Source: Aradus depressus (lineage: Eukaryota > Arthropoda > Insecta > Hemiptera > Aradidae). Taken from it: a stretch of 64,000 nucleotides of DNA. Location: assembly GCA_963662175.1 (NCBI GenBank), contig OY759219.1, positions 25,958,908 to 26,022,907 of the forward strand, read 5' to 3'. The translations under genes were made by a program, and so were the position numbers. Position 1 is the stretch's first letter; each line of letters starts with the position of its first letter. Below are positions 30,303 to 41,486 of the stretch, piece by piece. The notes below the pieces were generated by a model. It searched no databases. It was not told the origin of the DNA and worked only from the letters and a program-made list of their open reading frames with translations.

Positions 30303-30494
30303 ATTATGACTCATGCCCGGGCTTTAACTAAAAGGTCATATCGTCTCCAACCAGAGCGCTCTTTTGTCACTCTGGTGGACATGAGCCCGATTCTACTATT
30401 GAAATTTTTATTAACCTAGAGTAATGGGTACCTGACATTGTACAGGCTCGGAACCTTCACTTAACGTCCCATCCGAAGGGCTTAAGTTTATTGT
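30303..30494 (-). mobile_element. SINE-A, 5'-truncated
   Basis: ATTATGACTCATGCCCGGGC, then body through GTCCCATCCGAAGGGCTTAAG; the tRNA-like head is absent and the middle is shortened (ACCTAGAGTAATGGGTACC). It directly follows the Jockey fragment. Confidence 0.8.
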
Positions 30495-30699
30495 TGATTA
30501 TTCATCTTGATCTTAGTAAGCAAACATACAAATCACGGGAATTTATCTTTTATTGTTTGAGGCTTTATAACTTTAGTTGTTGATTGACCTACCTCAAATC
30601 TGAGAGACCTTTAACGATTGAAAATTTATTAGGGATCATTTTTGATAGGAACCTATTTTTCGATAGTACTAACAGTTTGCGGGTAAATCAAGGTAACGT

Positions 30700-31150
30700 A
30701 TAAAACTATGTGTTTCAGTACTAAATTTTAGGAGGGTTTTCGGCATGTATTTCGAAAACCGGACGACCTGCGAAAAATTGTATTGCATATAAAATAATAT
30801 TTTATAATACATATTATGTATTTTAGTTTTCTCTATAACTTTTACTTTAAAAGATTTCTGATTAGATCATGAACTTAATCGTACCTTTGAAATGTATTTA
30901 AGTAAAGTGGTCTCAGTTTACCTCCGACTTCGGACAAAAACTAAACAGATCTAAGTTAGCACTGTGACTCCATCATTCCGAAATTCTTAGCTACAATAGT
31001 TTTTGCAGTAGAGAGCTCACATCTTTCCAATTACACACACACACACGTACAAACAGACCATCGTGAAAATGGTCAAAACGCATTGAGCGGACATTGAAAC
31101 GCCCTTTGAATCTTGGATTTTTGCACGATTACAATAATTCCTTATTTATG
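30700..31150 (-). repeat. Dispersed repeat C, copy 2
   Basis: GGCATGTATTTCGAAAACCG, ATTATGTATTTTAG, TTTTTGCAGTAGAGAGCTC and the end TCTTGGATTTTTGCACGATT followed by ACAATAATTCC, the minus-strand form of the C end at 62725. Short internal deletions relative to copy 1. Confidence 0.55.
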
Positions 31151-32425
31151 TGTAAACATCTTAGCTCTTGGTAGGGGCTATGTCAGACCATCAGAGCGTA
31201 AGTCTGGTTGATGTGCATGCTTAAGTGTGTCTGTGTCGGACAGATGCGCGCGTAGCGCACACACATACTACACACTTCTTTACCTGTGATGTCGGCAATT
31301 TTGAGCATTTCTACGCTCATGGAATAAGAAAGTCTATAATATATTTTGAATGCATTATCGTATAATATATTTCGTCACATAAGAATGAATGTAAAACTAA
31401 ATATATAATAAAACCAATATCAATAAAACAACTTTAAAAAACATGATTAGATATAACATTGTATTATTAAGACATTATTGATCTTTACCGTTGTAGTGAA
31501 TTTAACTAAAATATCAAAATTACGAACTGTAAAATGATCTTTCGGTAAGAAACTTGGAAAGAAGAACACTAAGATTAAAATTCTTCGATACCTTAAATTT
31601 GTTACAATAAATAAAATTTGTGGCAAAAGAAAATAATATATCAGTGCAAATCTAAAAATATATAATTATTTTAGCTATCACAAACCTATAATTTCATGTA
31701 TAAACGAAATTGAAGAATAATAAATTTGAAAGTTTAATTCCTGATACTACTTTTCTTGTAACATTATAAAACAAATTTTATTCAAAATTAGTGCACGACA
31801 ACAAATTTTTGAAACTAAAGATTGTTAGTACATCAATTCTCGTGAGTACCGCGTCACTCACATATGTTTTTTTTAAAATAGGTAACCCTTTACCTTTAGA
31901 TCCAGGATGAGGGGACTCAAAAAATAAATAAAATTTTCATATTTCTCCCATTTATTTTTCAAATTACAAATTACAAGCCAAACTATTTTGTAGAGATAGG
32001 GGACATGTGCCAGAGGTAGTCCCTTCATGTCCCTTTCGACGCTTCCTTCCTCTTCGCCGACCTGAAATCCCTCTATCCTATCAAGTTGTCACCATGTCCG
32101 GCTCTTTGTACCCAAGTTTTCCTTTACCTCCTGGATGATACCGTGGGTTTTCACTTTTCATATCATAGCTCCCCACAATAGAGGAGTGGTTGTACACCAT
32201 GAAATAACTCCCTGGAAAACCACTGATATCCCTAAATATTTAACACTAAGGATAAAAAAAACTTGAGAATACTTCAAGCGCTTGGAAAAAGCACTTTATT
32301 AAATTATATTATCATAAAAGTTAAGAGCATTCTTTTATTAGTTTTTTTCAAATTTCCTTCGCTCTTTATAACAAAGTTTTTTTCTATAAACTTTGTTTAT
32401 TATAAATTAGTTTATAAAATAAAAT
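31151..32425. other. AT-rich, with a GC-richer patch at 31990-32225
   Basis: The patch (e.g. GGACATGTGCCAGAGGTAG, CCTTTCGACGCTTCCTTCC) has short open stretches on the minus strand but no motif I recognise. Possibly a LINE or exon fragment. The rest shows nothing. Confidence 0.35.
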
Positions 32426-32700
32426 TATTTTCCATAACAAGATATACCAACCACTTGTATACAGATCACTCTCCCACCTTTCAAATTCATTTCATACTGA
32501 CATTCCTATATATGAAGGTAATGTACTGAAGTCAGCGCTTTTCTTTGTTTCATTGTATAGTGTAATTCTAATTGAGACTTTCTTATACCCAGTAATGTAA
32601 GTATGAAATTATTTTGAGAGGAGGCAGAGGGAGGTAGAATGGTCTATAGAAAAATGATATATATATATGTTGTGACAGTTCGAGTAACCGCCCCATGTAT
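32426..32700. mobile_element. FB fold-back MITE, diverged
   Basis: Left arm GATATACCAACCACTTGTA, CAAATTCATTTCATACTGAC; right arm CAGTAATGTAAGTATGAAAT and TTTTGAGAGGAGGC. Loop-proximal words (TTTGTTTCATTGTATAG) match the FB copy at 29300. The arms are more mismatched than at 3358. Confidence 0.6.
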
Positions 32701-32717
32701 TATTTGAATAGTAAGGT

Positions 32718-32741
32718 GGGGGGGGGGGGGGGGGGGGGGGG
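32718..32741 (+). repeat. Homopolymer G tract (24 G)
   Basis: Uninterrupted G run after AAGGT, immediately outside the FB copy. Confidence 0.9.
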
Positions 32742-33685
32742 TTGTGATAAGAAAACACGGATAATGATGGGAAAAGAATCTATGTATTTATAATCAATCA
32801 CATATCGACTGAAGGCAGAGAAATGATGCATTTTCATTTATAAATTTCTTATATGATTAAAATAATAGCCTTAATATAATTACAATTATTGAAATAATAA
32901 GTAAGTTTTGTAAGTTAACAAATATAAAAATAAAGGCATAAAATAAAGCAAGAAGAGTTAGGAGGCAGTGATAAGTAGAGAAGAGAGGGAACGTCAGCCG
33001 AAGAGAAAATGGAGACCAGTCTCTTTGGAAATTTCAACCCGTCAGGTAGAGGATTTGGACTCCAGGTGTTGACCACCTGCATTTTGCTATACAGCAAAAT
33101 TCATTTTTGATTTATAATGTTACAGTAGTGCAGTATCTTAGAAGAGGAGAGGTGATACAATATCTCATTGTATGGAGGCAGCATATACATGCTAGCTGAG
33201 ATGCTCGATGGAGACGATATAACTGGATTCAACACCGCATGGACACAGGTACACCTTTTGTGAACTACTCCTGAGAGAAGATTTCTTTGAACATCACGTT
33301 TGGTTGAGTACCATCTAACTCTCTCTACTAACACTAAATAAATATCTACGTGCCTAAAATCAATTCTAATTTATTAATTTGTCTAACCCGTATGATAAAA
33401 GAAAGTGAATTCGCGATAAGTGAAAGTATTTAAATACAAACCATGAAACTCGCAACTCATGTTTTTTTTTTATGTTTTTATGTGAAATTTTTAAAATATT
33501 AATCTTTATGAAAAATTATAATAATTCGCTTCTATCTGTTTTGTTGTTTATCATCCGGCTCCTTAAAAGAACCTCACTAGTAGAAAAAACTATAATGACC
33601 CTGAGATAAGAGAAATTAGTGCAATTAGCTTAAATAATTTTAAAATTACTCAAGTGATTTTAAATGACGCCCATCCCAAGCTAAA
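32742..33685. other. Unassigned AT-rich stretch
   Basis: Frames at 32915-33097 and 33101-33334 (minus) lack recognisable features. 32990-33260 is less AT-rich (CGAAGAGAAAATGGAGACC, CATGGACACAGGTACACC), without a frame I can name. Confidence 0.3.
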
Positions 33686-33689
33686 TTAC

Positions 33690-34445
33690 CAAGTTACAAT
33701 GTATATATGTAGGGGCATAAGAAAAAATTCGTATTATCGAGTTTTTGCTATAATAAGAGTTTGTAATATGGAAACTGACATTATTGCAGAGATATTGTGA
33801 AATAATTCAAATGGACTTGAAAAATAAAATAAAACTTGTTTATTTGATATATTGTCTAATTTCACTAACTATATACATATACATGGGAGTACTTTCGGTA
33901 TTTCTACCATCCTCAGCCAAAAGCATATAGTCTTATCTCTTATGCTTTTGGCTGAGGATGGTGGAAATACCGAAAGTACTCCCATGTATATGTATATAGT
34001 TAGTGAAATTAGACAATATATCAAATAAACAAGTTTTATTTTATTTTTCAAGTCCATTTGTAATATGGAGTGAGCATCAAAAAAATTTCGAAATATCGAG
34101 AGGTAAAAAATGTAAAGCATACCAAAAGAATTCTATTATACATTTTATTATGTATGTATTATACATTTAATAAATTCTGAACAAAAATGAATTTACATAT
34201 GTGCATGCATGTACATATGTATTTCCAAAAAGTTAAAAAAATACTTTTTTTTAGTTTCTGCTGATATACATAAATGATGTAAACAATGCATTATCATTTT
34301 TTTGTTTTTGTAATATAACGCTTTATACGTTGCTACTTCGTAATACCGCACCTGTACAGAAATAATTTTTTTTTCGCTATTTCGAGTTTTTGTCAAGGGA
34401 CCAGGGCTTCATTTTGTAATATCTAGTTTTTCGTTATATCGAGAG
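33690..34445. mobile_element. Possible element around the long palindrome (ATCGAG-type ends)
   Basis: Similar words lie on both sides: TATTATCGAGTTTTTGCTAT and TTTGTAATATGGA on the left; TTTGTAATATGGA (34056), TTTCGAGTTTTTGTC and CGTTATATCGAGAG on the right. TATCGAGTTTTTCG-type ends occur in some pogo/Tigger-like MITEs, but no clean TA-flanked inverted termini could be fixed. Boundaries are approximate. Confidence 0.35.
33808..34060. repeat. Near-perfect 253-bp palindrome, 120-bp arms
   Basis: Left arm 33808-33927, 13-base spacer 33928-33940 (TAGTCTTATCTCT), right arm 33941-34060. The only mismatch I see is TTTCTACC against GGTGGAAA. The transcript would fold into a 120-bp duplex. The frame at 33869-34120 simply reads through it. 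Such arm identity implies recent formation or active gene conversion. Confidence 0.95.
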
Positions 34446-34720
34446 TAGCATGCTTTCCCTCTGAAATCGCGGGTTCGAAACTCCTCTTTGGGTTTTTTGT
34501 TTGGGAGGTCAAAAAACATTCAGCACGCCCTCCTTTGTATGGGACTTTAAGTGATGAAACCGAGTCTTTACGATGTCAGGTACTCGTTAAAGACCACTTA
34601 CCCTTGGTGTACAAAGCTAGATAGGCAAAATTTAGGACTCCCAATGTAGGAGTCGGGCTCATGTGAACCAGAGCGACAAAAGAGCGTTCTGGTAGTAGGC
34701 GATAAAGCCCGGGCATGAGG
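34444..34720 (+). mobile_element. SINE-A, diverged
   Basis: B box GGGTTCGAAACTCC, then TTTGGGAGGTC, TACGATGTCAGGTACTCG, GGCAAAATTTAGGACTCCC and GGGCATGAGG. The first head bases and A box are lost and the tail is degenerate; among the oldest copies here. Confidence 0.8.
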
Positions 34721-35195
34721 CGTTCTGCATTTGGTTACGTTATTTCCCTACCCTAGTGCCCATACACCCTCTGCAGCACGCACAAGACGTTTCACGTATT
34801 CACGTACCCCACTGCGGCTGCATTCCAAAAACATGTAATTCCTCTCAAGGTACAACAATACGGATGGTTAAGTACCTCACGACATTCTGTAATAATTCTT
34901 TAACGAAATAAGTAAATTGTCAGAAGACATTATGAGTAAAGCTCCAAGGCAGAAGTTATAAATCAAGTCAAAAATGAAATATTTTCTTCTAAAAAATAAT
35001 TTATTATAATTAAGCACAATTAAGTTTCTAGAGAATGACTTAAATGGGTGCATAATTTGTAACAATCTGGGACTGACTTTATTTTGGTCGTGTTTTCGGA
35101 AAGTATTGTTTAAAAATCTTTATAATCTATTTAGTTTACAAGAACTTCTATTTCTATTGACTTAATAGGCTTTTACTTATATATAAATCTTTCGA

Positions 35196-35366
35196 ATCAC
35201 CGGTAACGTACTTCCTCAGCTCAAATTAATCAATAAAGTTTTCGCACTCCCTCTAAAACCAATTGACCGTTTTGGTAAAAAAATCATCTACTGGTTTTGG
35301 AGCAGAAGTCGAAAATTAATTGATTAATTCGAAGAAGTGCATTGTCGATGATTTACCGACGATTTA
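35196..35366. repeat. Dispersed repeat D, inverted pair of ends
   Basis: AATCACCGGTAACGTACTTC, AATTAATCAATAAAG and CTCTAAAACCAATTGACCG face ACTGGTTTTGGAGCAGAAG, TTAATTGATTAATTCG and TGCATTGTCGATGATTTACC. Two D ends thus lie head to head, forming an imperfect hairpin of about 80-bp arms. Confidence 0.65.
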
Positions 35367-36895
35367 TTATTAGTAATTTTTTATGAAAAAGTATAAAACA
35401 TGGCATAAAAAAGTCCTGTAATCTCCATGTAACATATTTATACCTGGACAAAACATACACACAATATCCAAAATTATTAAAATTGAGATGGCAGTGGTTC
35501 TTTTTGCAATTTTTTGAGCTGAATTCAAAAATGGCATTGGATAGAATGAAAAGTCACCATATCCTAGGTATAATGGGCCTATAAGTTGAGGGTTGGAGTC
35601 AGAACTAACATTATCCACTAGGACTAACATAGCACTATTAGACACTATGCGTCTATTAACCAATCAGAAAGCAGTATTTGCAAGCAAGACCTGCTCAAAG
35701 AGGTTTATTTTGTGCTGTATTTTTTTGTACAATTACGACATGCTAATATTTTTATCTATGCTTTATGTAAAATTATAATTATATGTCAATTTTAATTATT
35801 TTTTTTTAAATTTTAAGTTGTAATAATTGTAACAATAAATTTACATTGCATTTGAAAATGTTGAATGGTTTTGATTTATTTAAACATGTTTGAAAAAGTT
35901 GGTAACAAAACTGACATTATCCTATGTGGTGGGAATCAAATCTCACATTATCCAAACATTGGTTTCAAAACTATCATTATACAAAATTTTACTGTTTTTA
36001 TTTTTATAAAGCTATATAAAAATCAGTTGTTTTTTTTGTATGTATTTCATTTTAAAGTGCTAAGAGGATGTAAAAAAAACATTTGCATTGGTTTTTGGCA
36101 AATTCCCAAAATTTTGATTCTGGTGGACTCATATAACTTGTTGATTGGTGTAATTATGGTATAATGTACTCAATATATTATATTGTATGATGTATCCAAT
36201 TACAATAATATGTTTTAATATAAATAAATATAATTATTATGAACACACTCAAAGGAAATGATGGGAAGGAGAGTGGATACAGACCATATTGACAATGCTT
36301 GACCCCGGGTCTGCTTCTGGCAGGTTATCAAAAGGGTCCGTTTCTACCATAGCGGTTCGTCCCTCCTGTAAATTCTTAGCCCGATTGGATTCCATGGTGT
36401 TGTCTTCGGAGATTGGAAGAGATGGGTTTCTCTATTCAACTATAGGCTATTGGCTAGACTGCCTGTTGCTGTATTCAGCATCTCACCAGAGCCAGATTTA
36501 AAAATAAGAGGGCATAAGTTAAGTAGAGGCACTTTGACTGAAACGAATAAAGATATGGGATTAATTGAATAAAAAATTATTTGTAATAAAATAAATTTAT
36601 TTAGAATAGAACCTGTTTACAGAGAATATATTGACGATACATAAAAAAAATATAATAATAATCTATTTTCACTAAGCTCCACTTCATTTCACACTCAAAC
36701 AGTAAATGTTTAAAATATAAAAATATGTTTGTAAATTTTATGCACTTATATATAATCATTTAAATAGTAAAATTCACGAAAAAATAAATTTTTTCACATG
36801 TTTTCCTCTATATCTAACTTCAATTTAACTTCTTGATTACAAAATTCACTGATGTCTGTCTTAGAGTGTCAAAAGAAGACTACTGCTCTATAACC
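35367..36895. other. Unassigned AT-rich stretch with a GC-richer patch at 36280-36510
   Basis: The patch holds a 70-codon plus frame (36289-36501: MTMLDPGSASGRLSKGSVST and on) with mixed composition but no domain I know. 35593-36164 contains two frames rich in I, L, F and K, typical of AT-rich chance frames. TCACATTATCCAAACATTGG and AACTATCATTATACAAAA suggest weak internal repetition near 35940-35990. Confidence 0.35.
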
Positions 36896-36904
36896 ATCAA
36901 TTTA

Positions 36905-37100
36905 CTGTAAAAAAATCAAATCTTCTGCACATAAGAAGATCTTTCTTCTTGCGGCAAGAATAAGTCTTTTTGCTATGATGAGAAACTCTTCTTGCGGCAA
37001 AACAATTTCCTTCTTGCCATAAGAAGAAAATTGTTTTGCCGCAAAAAGAAAATTAAAGATTTTTTTCTTGCCGCGAGAATATATTTTTCTCCATTTGGTA
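36905..37100. repeat. TTCTTGCGGCAA repeat with hairpin
   Basis: TTCTTGCGGCAA or its complement occurs four or five times. CGGCAAAACAATTTCCTTCT (36995-37014) pairs with AGAAGAAAATTGTTTTGCCG (37022-37041), one mismatch, across seven bases. The 71-codon minus frame here is repeat-driven. Confidence 0.7.
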
Positions 37101-37171
37101 AAACATACAAAAAGCAAATAAATAAATTTTAAAAAATAATGATAATTTCATGGATGTGGACTTATGCATTA

Positions 37172-37523
37172 GGTTTGGTTAGGTTTTCATGACTCATGCC
37201 CGGGCTTTAACTACGAGGTCATATCGCCTACTACCAGAGCGCTCTTTTACCACTCTGGTGGACATGAGCCCGACTCTACTTTGAGAGTTCTAAATTTTGC
37301 CTACCATTAATTTTCATTCATTTAGGGCAGGGGTCTTTAAAGAGTACCTGACATCGTACAGGCTCGGGACCATCGATTACGTCCCATCCGAAGGACGGCG
37401 TGCTCAAGTTTATTGTATCTCCCAGATAAAATAAACTAAAGGCCTCGCTCGGTCGGGTTTCGAACCCACGATCTTGAGTTCAGAAGACAAGCACGCATAC
37501 CACTGAGCTACCTGCGCCCTCTG
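37172..37523 (-). mobile_element. SINE-A, full length
   Basis: Complete minus-strand copy with tail GGTTTGGTTAGG and head CCTGCGCCCT (one change). A duplicated CTCG lies in the T-arm region (GGCCTCGCTCGGTCGGG). A perfect 11-bp TSD, CTTATGCATTA, lies at 37161-37171 and 37524-37534. Confidence 0.92.
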
Positions 37524-37534
37524 CTTATGCATTA

Positions 37535-38224
37535 TTCCTGTACCCCATTTGACCCACAACTGGCAGGACAGAGTGCGTGAGGGCAGACAAACTAATCCCG
37601 TCTCTAGAGTTGAGGAGATGGGACTCTCCCTTCTTCCTTTTCAATTTAATCGCCATACTTTCAATTATATGCATATGTATAAAAAAAATTCAGATTCCCC
37701 TCCTCAAATCTCCCACTGTAGTCCTCAGTTTACGGCCTGTCTGTCCAAGATACAAGCAGTAACAATTTTTACAATTAATTTTATGCACGCCGGATTTGTC
37801 AGGCATTTCCACACTGTCTTTAGTTTTGAGAGCATCCCCTTAACGGAAGTGCTACGTTTAACTAATGAGATCTTTCAACTTATTTCAATTGAACAACGAT
37901 GATCGGATTTGAGGAAACAAGAAATCAAAAAAAGTTCTGTTTTCAAAGTTTTAACTTTCCAAATGAAAACTCACTCAGCGATTGAAATATATTTTTTCAA
38001 AGGGGCAGAGGATATATTTTAATTAAAAAGCTTTGACTTTAAATTCCCCATACAGGGGAGGTAACTACAGAGCAGAGCCGCGCAGAGCGCTCGTTAATGT
38101 TACAAGACCCTTCATTATTCCCCAGATATACGGAATATAGGGGAAGTTATGTAAATAGTCAGAAATAATGGTTTTCTCGGCTATAGTAAGGATATTTTTT
38201 TTGGCCTCATGTACGATCCATATG
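37535..38224. other. Unassigned; D end motif near 38110-38165
   Basis: Frames at 37549-37902 and 37577-37762 overlap in different phases and neither is recognised. TTCCCCAGATATACGGAATA, then GGGGAAGTTATGTAA and GTCAGAAATAAT, is the D end. Confidence 0.4.
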
Positions 38225-38362
38225 GCAGTTATTGCTTTACACAACATCTATGGTCCCAGGTGGAAGTTCTATCTATGAAACAAAACTCTCCCGGACGGAA
38301 CTGGAACCCGCAACCACGATAAGACCATGTGACCAAAACCCTACGGCCACCACGGCTCCAGT
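38225..38362 (-). mobile_element. Second tRNA-derived SINE (SINE-B)
   Basis: On the minus strand GGAGCCGTGGTGGCCGTAGG (38340-38359) carries an A-box-like TGGTGGCCGTAGG, and GGTTCCAGTTCC (38297-38308) is a B box at the expected distance. A unique body follows (CTGGGACCATAGATGTTG). Clearly different from SINE-A. TSD not resolved. The 81-codon minus frame over it is not a gene. Confidence 0.6.
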
Positions 38363-38589
38363 AAGAATGTCGTGGGACGAAGTTTTCACATAGAAATGAA
38401 AGAGGTTGTTTTCCCATTATTTTATTTCCAATCAGAATCGGGTTCCAACACAACTGCGTTATCATCAGTGGCACATCCTTCCCATACAGTCTAATGAAAC
38501 ACTAAGATGTGAATTATAAACACCTGGGGAATAATGTTACATATATAATGTGAAATATATGTTTTCCAAACAGCTAATTCCAAAAATGA

Positions 38590-38890
38590 AAAAAAAAAAG
38601 TCGGTGATTCATCCGTTAATGTACTTCCCTAGAACGAATTAATCAATTACGTTATTGCTTTCCCTCTAAAACTAAACGACCGTAAAAAAATCAATAGTGG
38701 AGTTATACAGAGACTTCTGAATGCTCTATCAGTTATTAGAGTTTTTGAATTAAGCCTCCCTCTTCTGATCGCTCTAGTCCTTTCGGTGGATTTTGCGAAA
38801 AATTGGTAGGTGTCTAGCTTATGGGATTTTGAAATTATATCCAAAATGTCCTGTATCGAGAGTTATCGTGTTGGCAGGCACACAATAATA
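38590..38890 (-). repeat. Dispersed repeat D
   Basis: TCGGTGATTCATCCGTTAAT and GTACTTCCC, then AATTAATCAATTACG, CCCTCTAAAACTAAACGACC, GAATTAAGCCTCCCTC and GAGAGTTATCGTGTTGGCAG. Minus orientation by the end-motif definition used here. Confidence 0.65.
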
Positions 38891-38899
38891 ACTATCTCT

Positions 38900-39475
38900 C
38901 CAGAACCCAATTTTGCTATCGAAAGTACTTACACCTAGGGACCTAAGCATCCAGTGCTCTTATCCCTTCCCTGGAAGCGCTGGGCTTCCCCCTTATTATA
39001 TTACCTGTATGTTTATACTACCTGAACCAAGTCTACCAGTTTCCTTAATGAACCTGAGAATGCTCTCATAGTCCAATCTTCTAAAGTCCTCCTCTGCGAT
39101 TACATGTCCACCAAAGATGCGGAATCTCGTTCGCGCATATCCCGAGCAGATGCCCAGGAAGTGTGCCGCCATTTCGTCTTCTTCCCCACATCTATCGCAG
39201 GTAGGACTGTCCTTGACTCCCACAGTGTGTAGGTGTCTATTGAACGGACCATGTCCTGTGGGAACTCCAGTCAGTTGCCTAAGCTCGTTCCTTTTGAAGT
39301 TCAGGATCCCGTCTTTCAGAACTCTGGACTCCCCTCCCAGGAACATCTTCAACTGTGGTATTTTCTCTCCATGGCTGGGATAAGTTTTAAAGAAATTCAA
39401 CACTGAATTTCCAAGCAATATATATTTTATAATTACCCTTGGACAATCTATTACCACATGAGAAAAAAGTAGTAA
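38900..39475 (-). pseudogene. LINE (Jockey/CR1-like) ORF2 C-terminal fragment
   Basis: The minus frame ends at 38996. The conserved part begins about 39330: ELRQLTGVPTGHGPFNRHLH, then DSPTCDRCGEEDEMAAHFLG and CSGYARTRF, the C-terminal region of Jockey/R1-group LINEs with the C-x2-C...H...C zinc-knuckle-like pattern. Codons upstream (SHGEKIPQLKMF) are weaker. A GC-rich 3' UTR (CAGCGCTTCCAGGGAAGG, minus strand) reaches about 38930. Flanked by family D on both sides, suggesting insertion into D. No tail or TSD is clear. Confidence 0.75.
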
Positions 39476-39499
39476 ACTTCCCCAGCACGAATTAATCAA

Positions 39500-40305
39500 T
39501 TACGTGTTCGCTGTCTTCTCAATGCCAATATTTTTATTTATTTTATCAAATTTTATTTTGAAAAAATTATTATTATTATTAATTGAGGGAGATAATTTTC
39601 TTGAACGGTTCCTTGAAAATGTTAATTGTATCGTAGGATCATTTAAATTAATTTTTAAATTTCGTTTAGAAAAATCTTTATATGTATGTATTACAGTTTT
39701 GAAGAAAAGGGAGAAGCGAAAAAAAAGGGGGTGATTTTTCTCCCTAAATCCATATCTTTCTTCTCTCATTTTATTATGGAGGACGATAAGTTCCTATATT
39801 TTTCGATTTTTTCGGGTGATCTTCCAATTCATAAAAATCCTGTGGTTAATCCAATTTACTGGAAAACTAGTAGAGATATGGGAAAAGGTGCAGCTAACAA
39901 GACTTTCCTATAATTGTATAAAAGGAAAGGAAAGCAAGGGGAAAATCTAATCCAGAAACATGCATAATGTAGGAGTGTTCTAAAAGAAAGCTTTCAGAGA
40001 TGACACAGTGGGCCGGCTGTCTGCAATATATCTTGTGGTTGTGTAATAGGCTCCACAAGTGGTGGAATCAACACGAACCCGGGTTGAGGGGGCCGAAATT
40101 GGACACTAAGGGAAGGTAATATACGGTGTTGTCCGCCTTATATTAGATTCTGTCTTTCTGTCAGTCGGGCCTACTGTACCAACAAGAAAAGTCGGCCAAT
40201 AACTCACATTTATTGTTAAGGTATTTTCAAACATATACATTCTGAATTAATATTAACATTAGTGTTCTAAGTGCGAGTCGGTCTTTTGAGGCTGGAGGCC
40301 GATGA
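39500..40305. other. Unassigned; short unrecognised plus frames
   Basis: Frames at 39504-39734 and 39686-39913 have no known motif. 39960-40160 is more GC-balanced (GGGCCGGCTGTCTGC, GAACCCGGGTTGAGG) and may be the unique flank of the tandem array. Confidence 0.35.
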
Positions 40306-41258
40306 CGTAGTCTGGAGAATGCTGGTCGTCTTCCACATTCTCCAGCCTCTCCTCTGGAGGCGGTATGAGCCCAAGACGGATCGAAGAGACTGCGGACGTG
40401 GTCTGGTCGAAGCTGCCTCCACCAGGTCGTCTTCCACATTCTCCAGCCTCTGCATCCTCCTCTGTATGAGGTATGGAGGCGGTATGAGCCCCAGACGGAT
40501 CGTAGAGACTGCGGACGTGGTCTGGTCGAAGCTGCCTCCACCAGGTCGTCTTCCACATTCTCCAGCCTCTGCATCCTCCTCTGTATGAGGTATGGAGGCG
40601 GTATGAGCCCCAGACGGATCGAAGAGACTGCGGACGTGGTCTGGTCGAAGCTGCCTCCACCAGGTCGTCTTCCACATTCTCCAGCCTCTGCATCCTTCTC
40701 TGTATGAGGTATGGAGGCGGTATGAGCCCCAGACGGATCGAAGAGACTGCGGACGTGGTCTGGTCGAAGCTGCCTCCACCAGGTCGTCTTCCACATTCTC
40801 CAGCCTCTGCATCCTTCTCTGTATGAGGTATGGAGGCGGTATGAGCCCCAGACGGATCGAAGAGACTGCGGACGTGGTCTGGTCGAAGCTGCCTCCACCA
40901 GGTCGTCTTCCACATTCTCCAGCCTCTGCATCCTTCTCTGTATGAGGTATGGAGGCAGTATGAGCCCCAGACGGATCCTAGCGTCTGCGAACGTGGTCCG
41001 GTCGAAGCTGCTTCCACCAGGTCGTCTTCCACATTCTCCAGCCTCTGCATCCTCCTCTGTATGAGGTATGGAGGCGGTATGAGCCCCAGACGGATCGTAG
41101 AGACTGCGGACGTGGTCTGGTCGAAGCTGCCTCCACCAGGTCGTCTTCCACATTCTCCAGCCTCTGCATCCTTCTCTGTATGAGGTATGGAGGCGGTATG
41201 AGCCCCAGACGGATCCTAGAGACTGCGGACGTGGTCTGGTCGATGCTGCCTCCATCAG
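40306..41258 (-). repeat. GC-rich tandem array of 119-bp units, about eight copies
   Basis: GGTCGTCTTCCACATTCTCC recurs at 40324, 40425, 40544, 40663, 40782, 40901, 41020 and 41139: seven intervals, six of exactly 119 bp and the first 101 bp because unit 1 lacks about 18 bp. Units carry small changes (CTCCTCTG/CTTCTCTG, GATCGAAGAG/GATCGTAGAG/GATCCTAGCG). All three minus-strand frames stay open across most of the array (342, 263 and 181 codons) because 119 is not a multiple of three. Composition differs sharply from its AT-rich surroundings. No start context, splice context or tail supports a gene. Confidence 0.9.
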
Positions 41259-41472
41259 GCAGTATCACACTCTCTTCCACACTCTTCAGCCCCTGCATTC
41301 TTCCCCAAAGCATTTATCCTTTTGTTGTGAGATGTGGAATAGAGGCTACATACCAGAGCCCCAGACAGGTACTAGAAGCTGTGAAAGAGATCTAGTCGAT
41401 GTTGCCCGTCTTCCACACGACATTTAGTATGTTCATTCAAAGTCTCATAAGCACACCTATTAATTTCTAGAT
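41259..41472. other. Diverged flank of the 119-bp array
   Basis: GCAGTATCACACTCTCTTCC, CACTCTTCAGCCCCTGCATT, then GAGATGTGGAATAGAGGC and CCAGAGCCCCAGACAGGTAC look like a further, badly mutated unit, so the array edge has decayed. Confidence 0.55.
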
Positions 41473-41486
41473 AGATGAGCCAAGGA

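Noticed and set aside
40227..41313. Long minus-strand protein frames (342, 263, 181 and 111 codons)
   Set aside because: They overlap in different phases over a 119-bp tandem array, so at most one could be coding. No supporting gene structure is visible.
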